This document shows positions 17,093-29,314 of a stretch of DNA of 64,000 bases, in pieces. The position numbers were made by a program, and so were the translations under genes. The stretch comes from Salinarimonas sp. (lineage in GTDB: Bacteria > Pseudomonadota > Alphaproteobacteria > Rhizobiales > Beijerinckiaceae): positions 62,001 to 126,000 of the forward strand of contig JAFIEI010000002.1 in the NCBI GenBank assembly GCA_020832565.1, written 5' to 3'. Within the stretch, counting starts at the first letter, position 1. The number at the start of each line of letters is the position of its first letter. The notes beneath the pieces were generated by a model that was not told the origin of the DNA, ran no database searches, and worked only from the letters and a program-made list of their open reading frames with translations.

Positions 17093-18886
17093 TCAGGCGG
17101 CGCGGATATCGCCGAGAAAACGCTCGACTTCGCCGCTGAGCGTCTTCGCCTGCTGCGACAATTCCTCCACCGAGGCGAGCATGCGCGTGGCCGCATCGCC
17201 GGTCTCGCGCGAAGCATCGTTCACGCCGGCGATATGGTTGGCGACCTCGCCGGTTCCCGCCGCCGCCTGCTGCACATTGGTGTTGATTTCCTGGGTGGCG
17301 CAGGCCTGCTGTTGCACCGAGGAGGAGATCGAAGAGGCGGTCTGGTTGACCTCGCTGACGGCACCGGCGATCCCGGTAATGACGCTGACGGCCTCCTGCG
17401 TCGCGCTCTGGATCGCCGTGATCTGATCAGCGATATCCTCCGTCGCGCGCTGCGTCTGGCTGGCGAGGTTCTTCACCTCGGCTGCGACAACGGCGAAGCC
17501 CTTGCCCGCATCACCGGCCCGCGCCGCCTCGATCGTGGCGTTGAGGGCGAGCAGGTTGGTCTGCTCGGCGATGGCCTGGATCAGCGAAATCACGTCACCG
17601 ACCTTCTGCGCGGAAGCCGAGAGCCCCTGCATGGTCGATTCGGCCCGCGTGACCTCGGCAACCGCGCGTTCGGTGGAATTGCCGGAACTCTCGACCTGAC
17701 GCCCGATCTCGCTGATCGAGGCTGTGAGTTCCTCGGTCGCGGCGGCGACGGATTGCACATTGGTGCTGGCTTCCTCGGTCGCGGCGGCGACGCTCGCGGA
17801 GCGCTGCACACCGCGCTCGGCCATGCTTGCCATGCCCTGCGCCGATTCCTGCATCTGCGTGGCGGAGCCCGAAAGGCCGTGCACGATGGCGGCAATTGTC
17901 TGTTCGAACCCGGCGATCGCCTGTTCGAGCTTCTGCCCCTTCGCGAGCCGGTTCCCCTGCTCACGTTCCTGTTCTGCTCGCAGGGCCTCGCGCTCGGCCA
18001 GTCCGTCGCGGAAATACTGCACGCTATCGGCCATCTGCCCGATCTCGTCGCGGCGTCCGAGGCAGGGGACGGCAAGACCACTCTCGCCATGCGTGAGCCG
18101 TGTCATGACACTGCTGAGATCACCAAGCGGGCGCGAAACCCGCGAGACCAGCCCCCAGATTGCAAAGCCGACGCTTGCAGCCAGCATGACCAGTGCAGCC
18201 GCGATCAGCATCCCGGCGAAGCGCGCCTGTTGCTGCGCCGATTCGACCGCGGCATTCGTGCGCTGTGTCATCGCCACGAAGAATGCGTCTACCGGCGCCA
18301 TGATCTCGGCCTTGTAGCGGTGGTAACGGGCCGAATGCAGCAGTTGAGCCGCCTGCTGCATGTCCGGCTCACCCTGCAGCGAGTACTCCCCGTTCTCATC
18401 CATGAACAGGCCCTTGACGGCGTTCATGGCCTGCGTCTCCAGAGCCACGAGCCCGTCGGAATTGTTTTGCGCCTGTGTCAGCAGATCGAACTCGGCCTCG
18501 GTGAAGCCGGCATCGCGCATCAGGTCCTGCAAGGCGATGGTGCGATCTGCCGGGCGTGGCTCGGCATTGCCTGCTGCGACGAAATCCCAGTAGATGCGCC
18601 AGTATTCCTGCGGTCGCGGCTCCTCGCCGTTGCGTATGGCGAGCACGTCCCAATACTGGGCCTCGTAGGACTCATCGCCGGTCACAACATAGGTACGGGC
18701 CAGCCGGGTCAGGTCATCGGAGCTCTGACGAAGTTCGTCAGCGAGCAGGTACGAATGATATTTTTGCTGATGTGCCCGATGCAGCTCGCCTGTCGCGGAC
18801 ATGTAGAGATAAGCAGCGCCGACAACGGCGAGGATCGACAGGATCAGTGAGGTCGTGATCAGGGTCGTGAGGCGTTTGATCGTCAT
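17093..18886 (-). CDS. Methyl-accepting chemotaxis protein
   Basis: A transmembrane chemoreceptor of 597 residues. The first membrane segment is at residues 7-29, then an extracytoplasmic helical sensor of about 190 residues with [20 protein letters not shown], a second segment at about 220-245, a HAMP region and a cytoplasmic signalling domain. The hairpin tip [18 protein letters not shown] near 445 is diagnostic and would contact CheW and CheA. The ligand is unknown. The C-terminus ([10 protein letters not shown]) lacks a CheR-docking pentapeptide. The ATG at 18886 is chosen because the membrane helix starts a few residues later. It is monocistronic, with 294 bases upstream that hold no recognisable gene. 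Confidence 0.92.
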   Translation of the reverse strand: MTIKRLTTLITTSLILSILAVVGAAYLYMSATGELHRAHQQKYHSYLLADELRQSSDDLTRLARTYVVTGDESYEAQYWDVLAIRNGEEPRPQEYWRIYWDFVAAGNAEPRPADRTIALQDLMRDAGFTEAEFDLLTQAQNNSDGLVALETQAMNAVKGLFMDENGEYSLQGEPDMQQAAQLLHSARYHRYKAEIMAPVDAFFVAMTQRTNAAVESAQQQARFAGMLIAAALVMLAASVGFAIWGLVSRVSRPLGDLSSVMTRLTHGESGLAVPCLGRRDEIGQMADSVQYFRDGLAEREALRAEQEREQGNRLAKGQKLEQAIAGFEQTIAAIVHGLSGSATQMQESAQGMASMAERGVQRSASVAAATEEASTNVQSVAAATEELTASISEIGRQVESSGNSTERAVAEVTRAESTMQGLSASAQKVGDVISLIQAIAEQTNLLALNATIEAARAGDAGKGFAVVAAEVKNLASQTQRATEDIADQITAIQSATQEAVSVITGIAGAVSEVNQTASSISSSVQQQACATQEINTNVQQAAAGTGEVANHIAGVNDASRETGDAATRMLASVEELSQQAKTLSGEVERFLGDIRAA

Positions 18887-19180
18887 GGGTGGGCTCGCTG
18901 TAGAAATAGCGCAACGCATCGGCTGACCCGGCGACGCCGCGACTGGCTTCGATTACCAAGCGCGCCACCACCGCTACTTCATGTAGCAATCTGGAAACCC
19001 GCTTTGCCTAAAATAGATATTCAAATTGAAGGAACACTTAACAGCCAAGCTTGAGCAATGACTTGGTTCTTCGCCTGGCCATGCCGCGCCTGAATAACCG
19101 CCAGGCAAAGGCTTTGACCTGCCGCAAAGGCAGCGGACCTGAATTGCGGCCATCGATTCCGGACTTGGCTTTCGCGGGCG

Positions 19181-20641
19181 CTACCCCGAGCGCAGCGGCA
19201 ATTCCCGCATCCGCAGAAGAAAACCGAGCGCACAGGCGAGAATCAGGGCCGCGAATCCAAAGGCCCAGGAGAAGGCCCCGGCAAAGCGTGCAGGATCAGC
19301 CGAGAGCGCGCCCGATCGCAGCGCCCGGGCGGCATCGGGGTCGCCTGCGCCGAGGCCGCCCAGCACGATGGCACCCAGCGCCGCGACCATCAGCGCGCCA
19401 CCCAGTTGCCGGAAGAAGCCCATAGCGCCCGTCACCGTTCCAACCTGATGCATCGCCACGGCGTTCTGGATCGCCACGGTGCAGACCGGCAGGAGCGTGC
19501 CGTTGCCGGCTGCGATCAATCCGATCAGGCTCGCCACCATCCAGAAGGGCAGATCCGTCACGAAGACCGCGAGCACCAGCATTGCCGCGATCGCCACGCT
19601 GAGCCCGATCACGGGAACGCGCTTGTAGTGGTCGAGCCGCGCCATCAGCCGCCCGGCAGTCGTCGCGCCGATCACGGTTCCCAGCATCAGTGGCAGCAAG
19701 GCGAAGCCCGATTGCGCCGCATTCAGCCCCCACACGGTCTCGTAATATACGGGCATGTAGATGGTCAGTCCGATGAAGGTGCCCATGCCGAAAGCGGCGG
19801 CGAGCACACCGGTGCGCACGACCTGATTGGCAAAGAGCGGCAGGGGAATCAGCGGCTCGCGCGCGCTCATCAGGCGCAGCGCGAAAGCGATCCAGACGAG
19901 GAGCGAGATGCCGATCAGGCCGATCACCGGCAGCGATGCCCAGGGATGCACGTTCCCGCCCCAGCTCAGCGCGAGCAGGAGCGCCACCGTGGCGCAGACC
20001 ATCAGGAGGGCACCGGGAATATCGAGCTCGTGCGGGCGCTCGTGCCGCGGCAGCCGGGCCAACGTCGTGTAGGACATCCACAGCGCGAGCGCTCCCAGCG
20101 GCAGATTGATCCAGAAGATCACCGACCAGTGCAGGTATTGTGCGATCACGCCGCCGATGGTCGGGCCCGCGACACTCGCGGTGAGGAAGACGCCGGCGAT
20201 ATAGGCCTGATACTTGCCGCGCTCACGCGGGGAGACGACATCGGCCACGATGGTCTGCGCGAGCGAGATCAGCCCGCCGCCGCCCAGCCCCTGCAGGGCG
20301 CGCGCGAGGATCAGCCAGAGCATGTTCGGCGCCAGTGCGCAGGCGATCGAGCCGATCACGAAGACCAGCACGGCCGTCAGCAGCGCGAAACGGCGCCCGT
20401 GGATATCGGAGAACTTGCCGTAGAGCGGTGTCACGGCGGTGGCGGCGATCAGGTAGCCGGTGATCACCCAGGGTATCAGCTCGGCATTCCCGAGTTCGCG
20501 CCCGATCGTCGGCAGGGCCGTGGCGACGATGGTCTGGTCGAGGGCGCCGAGGAACATGGCGAGCACGATCCCGCCGATAATGGCGCGCACTTCCCGTTCG
20601 TCGAGCCTGACCTGATCGTGAGCCTTCGCCCCGCTATCCAT
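19181..20641 (-). CDS. MFS transporter, DHA2 (EmrB/QacA) family drug exporter
   Basis: A 14-span proton-driven exporter of the inner membrane, 486 residues. Motif C-like and A-like family segments are clear: LGALDQTIVATALPTIGREL near residue 32, SDIHGRRFALL, ARALQGLGGGGLISLAQ and SPRERGKYQAYIAGVFL. Members pump drugs, dyes or other amphiphiles. GGGAGG stands upstream of the ATG at 20641. No EmrA-type adaptor or regulator gene is next to it, so it probably works alone. The substrate is not predictable. Confidence 0.9.
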   Translation of the reverse strand: MDSGAKAHDQVRLDEREVRAIIGGIVLAMFLGALDQTIVATALPTIGRELGNAELIPWVITGYLIAATAVTPLYGKFSDIHGRRFALLTAVLVFVIGSIACALAPNMLWLILARALQGLGGGGLISLAQTIVADVVSPRERGKYQAYIAGVFLTASVAGPTIGGVIAQYLHWSVIFWINLPLGALALWMSYTTLARLPRHERPHELDIPGALLMVCATVALLLALSWGGNVHPWASLPVIGLIGISLLVWIAFALRLMSAREPLIPLPLFANQVVRTGVLAAAFGMGTFIGLTIYMPVYYETVWGLNAAQSGFALLPLMLGTVIGATTAGRLMARLDHYKRVPVIGLSVAIAAMLVLAVFVTDLPFWMVASLIGLIAAGNGTLLPVCTVAIQNAVAMHQVGTVTGAMGFFRQLGGALMVAALGAIVLGGLGAGDPDAARALRSGALSADPARFAGAFSWAFGFAALILACALGFLLRMRELPLRSG

Positions 20642-21053
20642 TGATCGCGCCTCCCGGCACAGAATTAGCGCGCCCTGCGCTCGATGGGACGTGCGATCTC
20701 ACGCATCACGGATGGTGGCGATGGGCAGATCGACGAATTGCAGGCGGTTTCAGGGGAACAGCGTCGCTGCCTACAGGCGTTGCTCCGAAATATCCTATAA
20801 CTGCCAAGCTCGTGGTCTGATTCATGAATTCTTGACGGGGAGCGGCAGGCGCCCGATTATCGATGCCAGAGCCTTTCGCGGGCTCGCCAATACGTCGCCC
20901 GGGCTCAGCTTCGGAATCGGAGCCGATCGGAAGGCTTTGGCCTTTGGGCCTCACGCCGGAAGTGTTGGGCATCCCTGATCCCACGGGGCAATTCCCCAAT
21001 CCGTCAAATATCCCGGCACGGGTCATTTGAATCAATCATGCAAGGCAAGAAAT
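20642..21053. other. 412-base gap between divergent genes
   Basis: No coding region is convincing here. On the plus strand TTGACG (20832-20837) and GATTAT (20855-20860) are spaced 17 bases, which could be a promoter for the downstream lipoprotein esterase, leaving a leader of nearly 190 bases. The composition is less GC-rich than the flanking exporter gene. Confidence 0.3.
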
Positions 21054-21914
21054 ATGGTTCTTTCGCGCGTCCTTTCCGTGTCGGTTGTCGCTGGTATCGT
21101 TTCAGGTTGCGCGAATTTCGGCTTCTCCGTTGCCAATTCACCACTTGCATTGTTTGAAGGTGATGTTGTCAGGGGCGTCAGTTACGGCGCTGAACCCTGG
21201 GAGAAGCTCGACATCTATACGCCGCCGGGCATTATAGAGATCAACCGACCCGTCGTGGTGTTCTTCTACGGTGGCCGCTGGACGACGGGGAGCCGGGAGA
21301 ATTACGGCTTCGTCGGAAACGCGCTCGCCGCCCAGGGCTTCGTGACCGTCATCCCCGATTATCGCAAATACCCGCAGGTGCGCTTTCCGGCATTCGTCGA
21401 GGATGGAGCCAAGGCGGTCAATTGGGTCCATGAAAACATCGAAGAATTCAACGGCCTGCCCGATACCCTGTTCCTTGCGGGCCATTCGGCCGGTGCACAT
21501 ATCGCCGCCCTGCTCGTCAGCGATGAGCGCTACCTGAGAAACGAAGGCAACGCCCTCGATAACATACGGGGTTTTGTCGGCCTGGCCGGGCCTTATGATT
21601 TCACGCCGGAAGTGGAAGACGTACAGGAAATATTCGGACCACCGTCAAACTATCCCCAGATGCAGGTGACGACATTCATCGACGGCACCGAACCGCCGAT
21701 GCTGCTCATGTATGGCGACGCCGACGAAACCGTCGAGCGATACAATCTCGATCGCCTCGCCGGCAGGATCGAGGAGATGGGCGGCGAGTCCGAGCAAATC
21801 ATCTATCCGGGATTGAACCATATCGAGATTGTCGGCGCATTTTCATGGTTCTGGCGCAACAAGGCTCCCGTCATTCAGGACATGACGGATTTCATCAACC
21901 GGAAATCCGAGTAG
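21054..21914 (+). CDS. Alpha/beta hydrolase, probable lipoprotein esterase
   Basis: A 286-residue hydrolase carrying a lipoprotein signal: lipobox VSGC with Cys19, so it is probably anchored in the envelope. The oxyanion segment VVVFFYGGRW (about residue 70) replaces the HGG of the hormone-sensitive lipase group. The nucleophile motif GHSAGAH gives Ser145. The acid is probably in YGDADETV near residue 220 and the histidine in LNHIEI near 257. This is the BD-FAE/esterase-lipase layout. The ATG at 21054 with AAGGCAAG upstream is preferred to a TTG at 21027. Base composition is visibly lower in GC than its neighbours, which hints at acquisition from elsewhere. Confidence 0.82.
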   Translation: MVLSRVLSVSVVAGIVSGCANFGFSVANSPLALFEGDVVRGVSYGAEPWEKLDIYTPPGIIEINRPVVVFFYGGRWTTGSRENYGFVGNALAAQGFVTVIPDYRKYPQVRFPAFVEDGAKAVNWVHENIEEFNGLPDTLFLAGHSAGAHIAALLVSDERYLRNEGNALDNIRGFVGLAGPYDFTPEVEDVQEIFGPPSNYPQMQVTTFIDGTEPPMLLMYGDADETVERYNLDRLAGRIEEMGGESEQIIYPGLNHIEIVGAFSWFWRNKAPVIQDMTDFINRKSE

Positions 21915-22047
21915 CCGATTCAATTCAAGCCATGGCGCCGAAGGCGGTGGCGCGCGTCGGCCCTGACGTGGCAGATCCCGCCATGCAACGCGCCGCTCCG
22001 ATCCCGCCGGGAAAGGAGCGGCACGCGCTTGATGGAAGCGCTGCCCC

Positions 22048-23673
22048 TCACAAAGTCGGCAATTTGTATTCCGCGAAGCGCTCGCGCAGGGTGAGCTTCT
22101 GGATCTTGCCGGTGGCCGTATGGGGGATCTCCTCGACGAAGACGATGTCGTCGGGAAGCTGCCATTTGGCGATGCGCTCGGCCATATGCGCGAGGATGCT
22201 CTCTTTGTCCGGGGTGCGCCCGGGCTTGGGCACGACGATCAAGAGCGGGCGTTCGTCCCATTTGGGATGATGCACGCCGATCACCGCTGCCTCCGCCACA
22301 TCGGCATGGCCGACGGCGATGTTTTCCAGATCGATCGACGAGATCCATTCGCCACCGGATTTGATCACATCCTTGGAGCGATCGACGATCTGCATATTGC
22401 CGTGCTGGTCGATCGTGGCGACATCGCCGGTATCGAAGAAGCCGTCCGCGTCGCAGATCACGTCGTCGCGGTGGAAATAGGATTGCGCGACGGCCGGGCC
22501 GCGCACCAGAAGCTTGCCGAAGGCCACCCCGTCCCAGGGCAGGCGGCGCCCGTCATCATCGACGATCTTCATCTCCACGCCGAAGGGCGGGAAGCCGACC
22601 TTTTCCTTGAGATCGAGCCAGCGTTCGGCGTCGACATCGCCGTAATCCGGCTTGAGCGTGCAGACCGAGCCGAGCGGGCTCATCTCGGTCATGCCCCAGG
22701 CGTGCACGACCTCGACGTCGTAGGTGTCGCGGAATGTCTTCGTCACAGCCCGCGGGCAGGCCGAGCCACCGATCACGACGCGCTGCAGATCGGGAAGACG
22801 GTCGCCGCTCGCCTCGAGATGCTGGAGCAGCGAGAACCAGATCGTGGGCACGGCGGCGGAAATCGTCACCTTCTCCTCGATCAGAAGCTCCGCCAGCGAT
22901 GCTCCGTCGAGCTTGGGACCCGGAAACACCAGCGCGGCGCCGGCCATGGGCGCGGAAAAGGCGAAGGACCAGCCGTTTGCATGGAACAGCGGCACGACCG
23001 GCATCGCGGTATCGCGCGAGGACAGGCCGAGATAATCGACACCGTTCACCATCAGCGAATGCAATACGTTCGAGCGGTGCGAATAGAGAACGCCCTTGGG
23101 GTTGCCCGTCGTGCCGGAGGTGTAGCACATGCCGGCAGCGGTATTCTCGTCGACATCCTTCCAGATGAAGTCATCATCCGCCTCGGCGATGTAATCCTCA
23201 TAGGCGACGGCGTTCTTCAGGCTCGTCTGCGGCATGTTGGCCGCATCCGTGAGGATGACGTAGCGTTCGACGCTATCGAGCCGGTCGGCCAGCTTCTCGA
23301 CCAGCGGCACGAAGGTGAGATCGAGCAGGAGAATCCGGTCCGACGCATGGTTGATGATATAGATGATCTGGTCGTCGAACAGGCGCGGATTCACCGTGTG
23401 ATAGACCGCCCCGATCCCGGTAATGCCGTACCAGCTCTCGAGGTGTCGCCAGGTGTTCCAGGCCAGCGTGCCGACACGGTCACCGAGGCCGATCCCGTCT
23501 TTCTCCAGCCGCTTGGCCAGTTGCAGGGAACGGCTGCGTACCTGCTTGTAGGTCGTGCGGTGGATCGGCCCCTCGACGGAGCGCGATATGACCGGGCGAT
23601 CCGGGTGCTGGATGGCGGCGTGGTCGATGACGCGATGAATCAGCAGGGGCCAGTCCTGCATCAGACCGAGCAT
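22048..23673 (-). CDS. Acyl-CoA synthetase (AMP-binding, medium/long-chain fatty acid type)
   Basis: A 541-residue adenylate-forming ligase that activates a carboxylic acid to its CoA thioester. The ATP site [14 protein letters not shown] is at residues 182-195, then [27 protein letters not shown] and the hinge region [16 protein letters not shown], with a C-terminal [15 protein letters not shown] holding the catalytic lysine. The overall sequence resembles AlkK-type medium-chain ligases. AGGAGAG before the ATG at 23673 fixes the start; the longer open frame is not supported. It stands alone between convergent and divergent neighbours. Confidence 0.93.
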   Translation of the reverse strand: MLGLMQDWPLLIHRVIDHAAIQHPDRPVISRSVEGPIHRTTYKQVRSRSLQLAKRLEKDGIGLGDRVGTLAWNTWRHLESWYGITGIGAVYHTVNPRLFDDQIIYIINHASDRILLLDLTFVPLVEKLADRLDSVERYVILTDAANMPQTSLKNAVAYEDYIAEADDDFIWKDVDENTAAGMCYTSGTTGNPKGVLYSHRSNVLHSLMVNGVDYLGLSSRDTAMPVVPLFHANGWSFAFSAPMAGAALVFPGPKLDGASLAELLIEEKVTISAAVPTIWFSLLQHLEASGDRLPDLQRVVIGGSACPRAVTKTFRDTYDVEVVHAWGMTEMSPLGSVCTLKPDYGDVDAERWLDLKEKVGFPPFGVEMKIVDDDGRRLPWDGVAFGKLLVRGPAVAQSYFHRDDVICDADGFFDTGDVATIDQHGNMQIVDRSKDVIKSGGEWISSIDLENIAVGHADVAEAAVIGVHHPKWDERPLLIVVPKPGRTPDKESILAHMAERIAKWQLPDDIVFVEEIPHTATGKIQKLTLRERFAEYKLPTL

Positions 23674-23946
23674 GGGCTTCTCTCCTAAAGGTCGTTCGCT
23701 TGGCGATATTGCACGCCTGACGATTTCTTGCGGTCGCTCGCGACAGGTTAAGCGCACGAAACGCCTGCGCCAATGTTATTCTGCGCACGCAACTGAATCG
23801 CAAAACAACTTCTCGTTAATTCTATCATGGCAAGAGCATGTATCCATGCGATCGATGCACCGGGATACGACGCCATTAAGCGCAAATTCAGTGAAAGTTA
23901 AAGCCTTTGGGCAATTCTCGCCGGGTGGCGCATAGAGGTTCGGATC

Positions 23947-24255
23947 ATGATACGCGTTGCCCTTCTCCTGCTCTTTGGTCTCGCGACGCTCGGTGCGCCA
24001 CTGGCACTGATCGCCGGGCCGAAGGATGCGAGCGACGGCATCGCCGTGATCTTTGCGCCCTGGATCGACGAGGCGACGGCGATGAGCCGGGTCGGTGATG
24101 CCGGCGGTGCGGTGATCCGCGCCGGGGGCGCCGGCTTCGTGAGCGTCGTGATGCCGCAATCCCCCGATTTCGCGCAGAACATCCGCGCAGCCGGCGCATG
24201 GCTGCTGCTCGACCCGCAGGTGGTCGGCGTGTGTTCGACGACAACAGAATCCTGA
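23947..24255 (+). CDS. Small exported or membrane-anchored hypothetical protein
   Basis: A 102-residue protein with a hydrophobic N-terminus (VALLLLFGLATLGAPLALIAG) that is a signal peptide or anchor. A small domain follows with no family I recognise; it includes ATAMSRVGDAGGAVIRAG and GAWLLLDPQVVGVC. The ribosome site GAGG before the ATG and the 18-base spacing to the next gene support a real, co-transcribed gene. Its partner is a chemoreceptor with an unusual sensor domain, so an accessory or sensing role is possible but is inference only. Confidence 0.7.
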   Translation: MIRVALLLLFGLATLGAPLALIAGPKDASDGIAVIFAPWIDEATAMSRVGDAGGAVIRAGGAGFVSVVMPQSPDFAQNIRAAGAWLLLDPQVVGVCSTTTES

Positions 24256-24273
24256 CCTGTAAGGAAATCCACC

Positions 24274-25728
24274 ATGACCGATGTCGCCACCCTGCGCACC
24301 GCCTCCGCCAGGCTGCTCTCGGCGCTCATGGCCGTCCATGTCATCGTTGTTGCAGCCATCGCCATGGTGCTGGGCGGCGATGTCGTGACGCTCTCCGTCC
24401 TCGCGATCGCCATGGCCGCGCCGGGCGTGCTCCTCACCCTGAAGCGCCCTGAAGATGTCGCGACGCGCTTTGCCGTCGCCATCGGCCTCGTCGCCCAGGT
24501 CTCGCTCATCGTCTTCGCCATGAGCGGCCATGCCTGGCAGATCGACGTGCACATGTATTACTTCGCCATGCTGGCCATGCTCGCCGGTTTCTGCGACTGG
24601 CGTGTGATCGTAGCCGCGGCCGGCGTCACGGCCGTCCATCATCTCAGCTTCAACTTCCTGCTTCCCGCCGCCGTCTTCCCCGGTGGCGCGAGCCTCGGGC
24701 GCGTGGCGATCCACGCGACAATCGTCGTGCTCGAGACCGCCGCCCTGGCCTGGATCGTGATCACCCTCGCGCGCATGATCGAGTTGTCGCGCGCCGGAGT
24801 CGAGGCTGCGGAAGCCGCGCGGCGCAAGGAGGCCGAGCTTGCCGAAATCCACGTGAAGGACGGCGAGAAGGTCAGCGCCCGTGCCGCCGAGGTCGACCGC
24901 CTCGCGGCGGATTTCGAAAACGGTATCCGCGAGGCGCTTTCCACCCTCGACGCCGCCTTCGCATCCATGCGGGCCAAGGCCGGTGCGCTCGAAGCCATTG
25001 CGGCGAAGACCGGCTCCAGCGTCTCCGACGTGCTGGCGAGTTCGCAGCGCACGGCGGCCAATATCCAGAACGTCGCGGCTTCGGGCGAAGAGCTCGCCGC
25101 CTCGATCGCGGAAATCGGACGCTCGGCCACGCAATCCTCCGATATCGCGCGCAAGGCGGTCGAGGGCGCGCGGCGTACCGACGGGCAGGTGCAGACCCTG
25201 TCGGATTCCGCACGCAGCATCGGCGAGGTCGTCGACCTGATCCGCTCCATCGCCGAACAGACCAACCTGCTGGCCCTCAATGCCACGATCGAGGCCGCAC
25301 GGGCCGGTGAGGCCGGCAAGGGCTTCGCCGTGGTGGCGCAGGAGGTCAAGACGCTTGCTTCGCAGACGGCGAAGGCCACCGAGGACATCGCTTCCAAGGT
25401 CGCCGAAATGCAGGCCGCGACCAAGGATTCCGTCGCATCAATCCAGGATATCACCACCACGATCGACGAGATGAGCGAGCTCGCAGGCAGCATCGCCGCC
25501 GCCGTGACCCAGCAATCCTCGGCAACGCAGGAGATCGCCTCCAACGTGCAGGAAGCAGCCGACGGCGCCAAGGTGGTCAATGAAACGGTCGAGACCGTCG
25601 GGGCGCTCTCGGGCGAAACCAACGGCGCGTCGGGTGACATCATCGCCGCGACGCAGGCGCTGGCCGACGAGGCCGACAAGATCCGCGCGCGGGTCGAGGG
25701 ATTCTGCGCATCGGTGCGCGCAGCCTGA
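24274..25728 (+). CDS. Methyl-accepting chemotaxis protein with multi-pass histidine-containing sensor
   Basis: A 484-residue receptor. Residues 1-170 form about six membrane segments with almost no extracytoplasmic domain, followed by a coiled coil and a cytoplasmic signalling domain ([18 protein letters not shown] near 330). No HAMP domain is evident. Histidines lie at the membrane edges or within spans: His86, His93 ([10 protein letters not shown]), His122 and His123 ([12 protein letters not shown]) and His147. Such a cluster could bind a metal, haem or quinone; this is inference. AAGGAA stands before the ATG. It is followed by a clear terminator. A small exported protein gene precedes it in the same operon. 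Confidence 0.9.
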   Translation: MTDVATLRTASARLLSALMAVHVIVVAAIAMVLGGDVVTLSVLAIAMAAPGVLLTLKRPEDVATRFAVAIGLVAQVSLIVFAMSGHAWQIDVHMYYFAMLAMLAGFCDWRVIVAAAGVTAVHHLSFNFLLPAAVFPGGASLGRVAIHATIVVLETAALAWIVITLARMIELSRAGVEAAEAARRKEAELAEIHVKDGEKVSARAAEVDRLAADFENGIREALSTLDAAFASMRAKAGALEAIAAKTGSSVSDVLASSQRTAANIQNVAASGEELAASIAEIGRSATQSSDIARKAVEGARRTDGQVQTLSDSARSIGEVVDLIRSIAEQTNLLALNATIEAARAGEAGKGFAVVAQEVKTLASQTAKATEDIASKVAEMQAATKDSVASIQDITTTIDEMSELAGSIAAAVTQQSSATQEIASNVQEAADGAKVVNETVETVGALSGETNGASGDIIAATQALADEADKIRARVEGFCASVRAA

Positions 25729-25769
25729 AGCCGCGCGCACCAGTCTGAAAACGAGCAGCCGTGACGGGC

Positions 25770-25803
25770 GAGCCCTCGCGTGACAGGCGCGAGGGCTCAT
25801 TTA
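25770..25803 (+). terminator. Intrinsic terminator of the chemoreceptor operon
   Basis: GAGCCCTCGCG (25770-25780) pairs perfectly with CGCGAGGGCTC (25788-25798) across a 7-base loop and is followed by ATTTAT. It lies 41 bases after the receptor stop. Confidence 0.75.
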
Positions 25804-25899
25804 TGTCGAAATATTACATAAATGCAATCGTAAGAGCGTATCGTGGCATGTCCTGCATGCATCAGCGTTAATGACTTGCTCGCCGTTGCGGGCAGCGGA

Positions 25900-26697
25900 T
25901 CACGGCGCGGGAAACAGCGTATCCGTGCGCCCGGTCAGGCGATAGGCGACGAGCCCGACGAATTCGCGTGCCGCCACATCGAACCGACGCAATCCGTCGG
26001 AGATGGTCGAGAAACCCGGCAGCGGGCCGTCGCGTCCAACCGTGCGGAAATCCACCGGATAGGGAATCACGTCGAATTCCGCCTGCCGGAAGACGCCGAC
26101 CGAACGCGGCATGTGGAAGGCCGAGGTGACCAGCAGCCAGGTCTCGCCCGGTTGCGGCTGCGCGATCTCGCGCGAATAGACGGCATTTTCGTGGGTGTTG
26201 CGCGAGCGATCCTCGATCATGATTCGCGCGGGATCGAGGCCGAGGCTCTCCAGCAGCACGGCACCGGCCTGCGCCTCGGTATAGTCCTCGCCCAGAAGCG
26301 CTCCGCTGCCACCTGAAATCAGCACCCGGCTCTGCGGATGGCGCAGGGCAAGCTCAAACCCGACCACGAGCCGCTCGCCGGCCTCGTTGAGGATCGGCTG
26401 GCCGAGATTCATGCTGGCATCGGGATCCTGCGCGCCGCCGAGGATGATGATTCCGTGAAGCTCGCCGGGGAGGTCTTGCGGAATCGGAAAGCGCGCTTCC
26501 AGGCTGCGCATGGCCACGCTCGCCAGCGGCGTCATGCCCAGGATGAAGAGCCCCGCACAGGCGAACCCGGCAAGGACGAGACCGCTGCGGCGCAGGCGCG
26601 TCAGCGTTGCGAGGAGCAGGCCCAACGCGATCAGCAGCGCCAGCAGGTTGGAGGGCGCGAGCAGGAACCAGACGATCTTGGAGAGGATGAAGAACAT
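25900..26697 (-). CDS. YdcF/ElyC-like DUF218 membrane protein
   Basis: A 265-residue protein with two N-terminal membrane helices (VWFLLAPSNLLALLIALGLLL and a second near residue 45) and a DUF218 domain. Family segments are IIILGGAQDP, VLISGGSGALLGEDYTEAQ, EDRSRNTHENAVY and LVTSAFHMPRSVGVF. ElyC, an Escherichia coli member, affects envelope polysaccharide lipid carrier metabolism; whether this one does is unknown. The ATG at 26697 is chosen because it begins the first membrane helix; the frame upstream to 26877 runs over the rpmE terminator and is not coding. Confidence 0.87.
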   Translation of the reverse strand: MFFILSKIVWFLLAPSNLLALLIALGLLLATLTRLRRSGLVLAGFACAGLFILGMTPLASVAMRSLEARFPIPQDLPGELHGIIILGGAQDPDASMNLGQPILNEAGERLVVGFELALRHPQSRVLISGGSGALLGEDYTEAQAGAVLLESLGLDPARIMIEDRSRNTHENAVYSREIAQPQPGETWLLVTSAFHMPRSVGVFRQAEFDVIPYPVDFRTVGRDGPLPGFSTISDGLRRFDVAAREFVGLVAYRLTGRTDTLFPAP

Positions 26698-26792
26698 GAA
26701 TCGTGCCCCGCCTGCCCGTCTGAACGGATATGCCACGCGCGTGGCGAGCGACCGATCGCCGCGCCTGCCGGCACAAGCGGCAATCGCCACGG

Positions 26793-26820
26793 CAAAAGCC
26801 CCGGACGGTGACGCCCGGGG
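26793..26820 (-). terminator. Intrinsic terminator of rpmE
   Basis: On the minus strand GCCCCGG and CCGGGGC form a 7-base stem with a 10-base loop and are followed by TTTT (26793-26796). It lies about 75 bases past the rpmE stop. Confidence 0.65.
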
Positions 26821-26893
26821 CCGGATCAGCCTGAAGCCGTCTGGCGCATGCCCGACAAGACTTGCTGCGCCCGACAAGACTTGATGCTTGGGC

Positions 26894-27133
26894 TTACTTC
26901 TTGCCGAAGCCGAGATTGCCGAAGCGCGAATTGAAGCGCGAAACGCGCCCGCCGCGATCGAGCAATTGCTGGCTGCCGCCCGTCCAAGCGGGATGGGTCC
27001 GGGGGTCGATCTCGAGGGTCATGGTGTCGCCCTCCTTGCCCCAGGTCGAGCGGGTCTGGTACTCGGTACCATCGGTCATCACCACCTTGATGAAGTGATA
27101 ATCCGGATGCGCCGTCGCTTCCTTGCGTGCCAT
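26894..27133 (-). CDS. rpmE: 50S ribosomal protein L31
   Basis: A 79-residue ribosomal protein. It is recognised by [29 protein letters not shown], the [11 protein letters not shown] segment and [14 protein letters not shown]. The zinc-binding cysteines of C+ L31 are absent, so this is the zinc-independent form usual in alphaproteobacteria. It is divergent from an ABC exporter gene; the 166-base gap must hold both promoters. Its transcript appears to end at the hairpin at 26793-26820. Confidence 0.96.
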   Translation of the reverse strand: MARKEATAHPDYHFIKVVMTDGTEYQTRSTWGKEGDTMTLEIDPRTHPAWTGGSQQLLDRGGRVSRFNSRFGNLGFGKK

Positions 27134-27299
27134 AGCTTTAACCTCATGATGCCGTTCCGGCGGTTTTTTCTGGCCGCCGGGGGCCCGTGGCGATATGTCG
27201 AGCCTGTCGAGAAGATCGCGGCGCTATAACCCAGTCGGGACGGCAATTCAAGCATAGCCTGCGCGAATGGCGCATATCAGGGAGCCGAGTATCCAGACG

Positions 27300-29120
<1,821 letters not shown>

Positions 29121-29138
<18 letters not shown>

Positions 29139-29180
29139 AGCCGCAAGCAGCGCAATAAAGCCGCAGGCAGCGCAATAGTG
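29121..29180 (+). repeat. Three tandem 20-base repeats across the ABC exporter stop codon
   Basis: Units 29121-29140, 29141-29160 and 29161-29180 share the core GCAAGCAGCGCAATAA, the second differing from the first at one base and the third at a few. The stop TAA lies in unit one and is repeated in unit two. It looks like recent slippage. Confidence 0.85.
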
Positions 29181-29314
29181 GCCGCGCCGGCATGCCTCGC
29201 GCAAACCGGCGCAAACCGGATTGCCGGGTTGCGGGCTAAACTTCGCCCGCGCGCGGTGCTACATCCACGGCACGTTCACGAAGCCGCACAAGCGGCAGAC
29301 AATGGAGACGTCCC

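Noticed and set aside
19021-19233. Possible small minus-strand gene upstream of the first chemoreceptor
   Set aside because: No ribosome site or recognisable sequence, and it overlaps the 3' end of the exporter gene. The gap 18887-19180 holds nothing I can support.
23776-25134. Long minus-strand frame opposite the second chemoreceptor
   Set aside because: Antisense to two genes with good ribosome sites; the translated sequence is Arg/His/Gly-rich and featureless.
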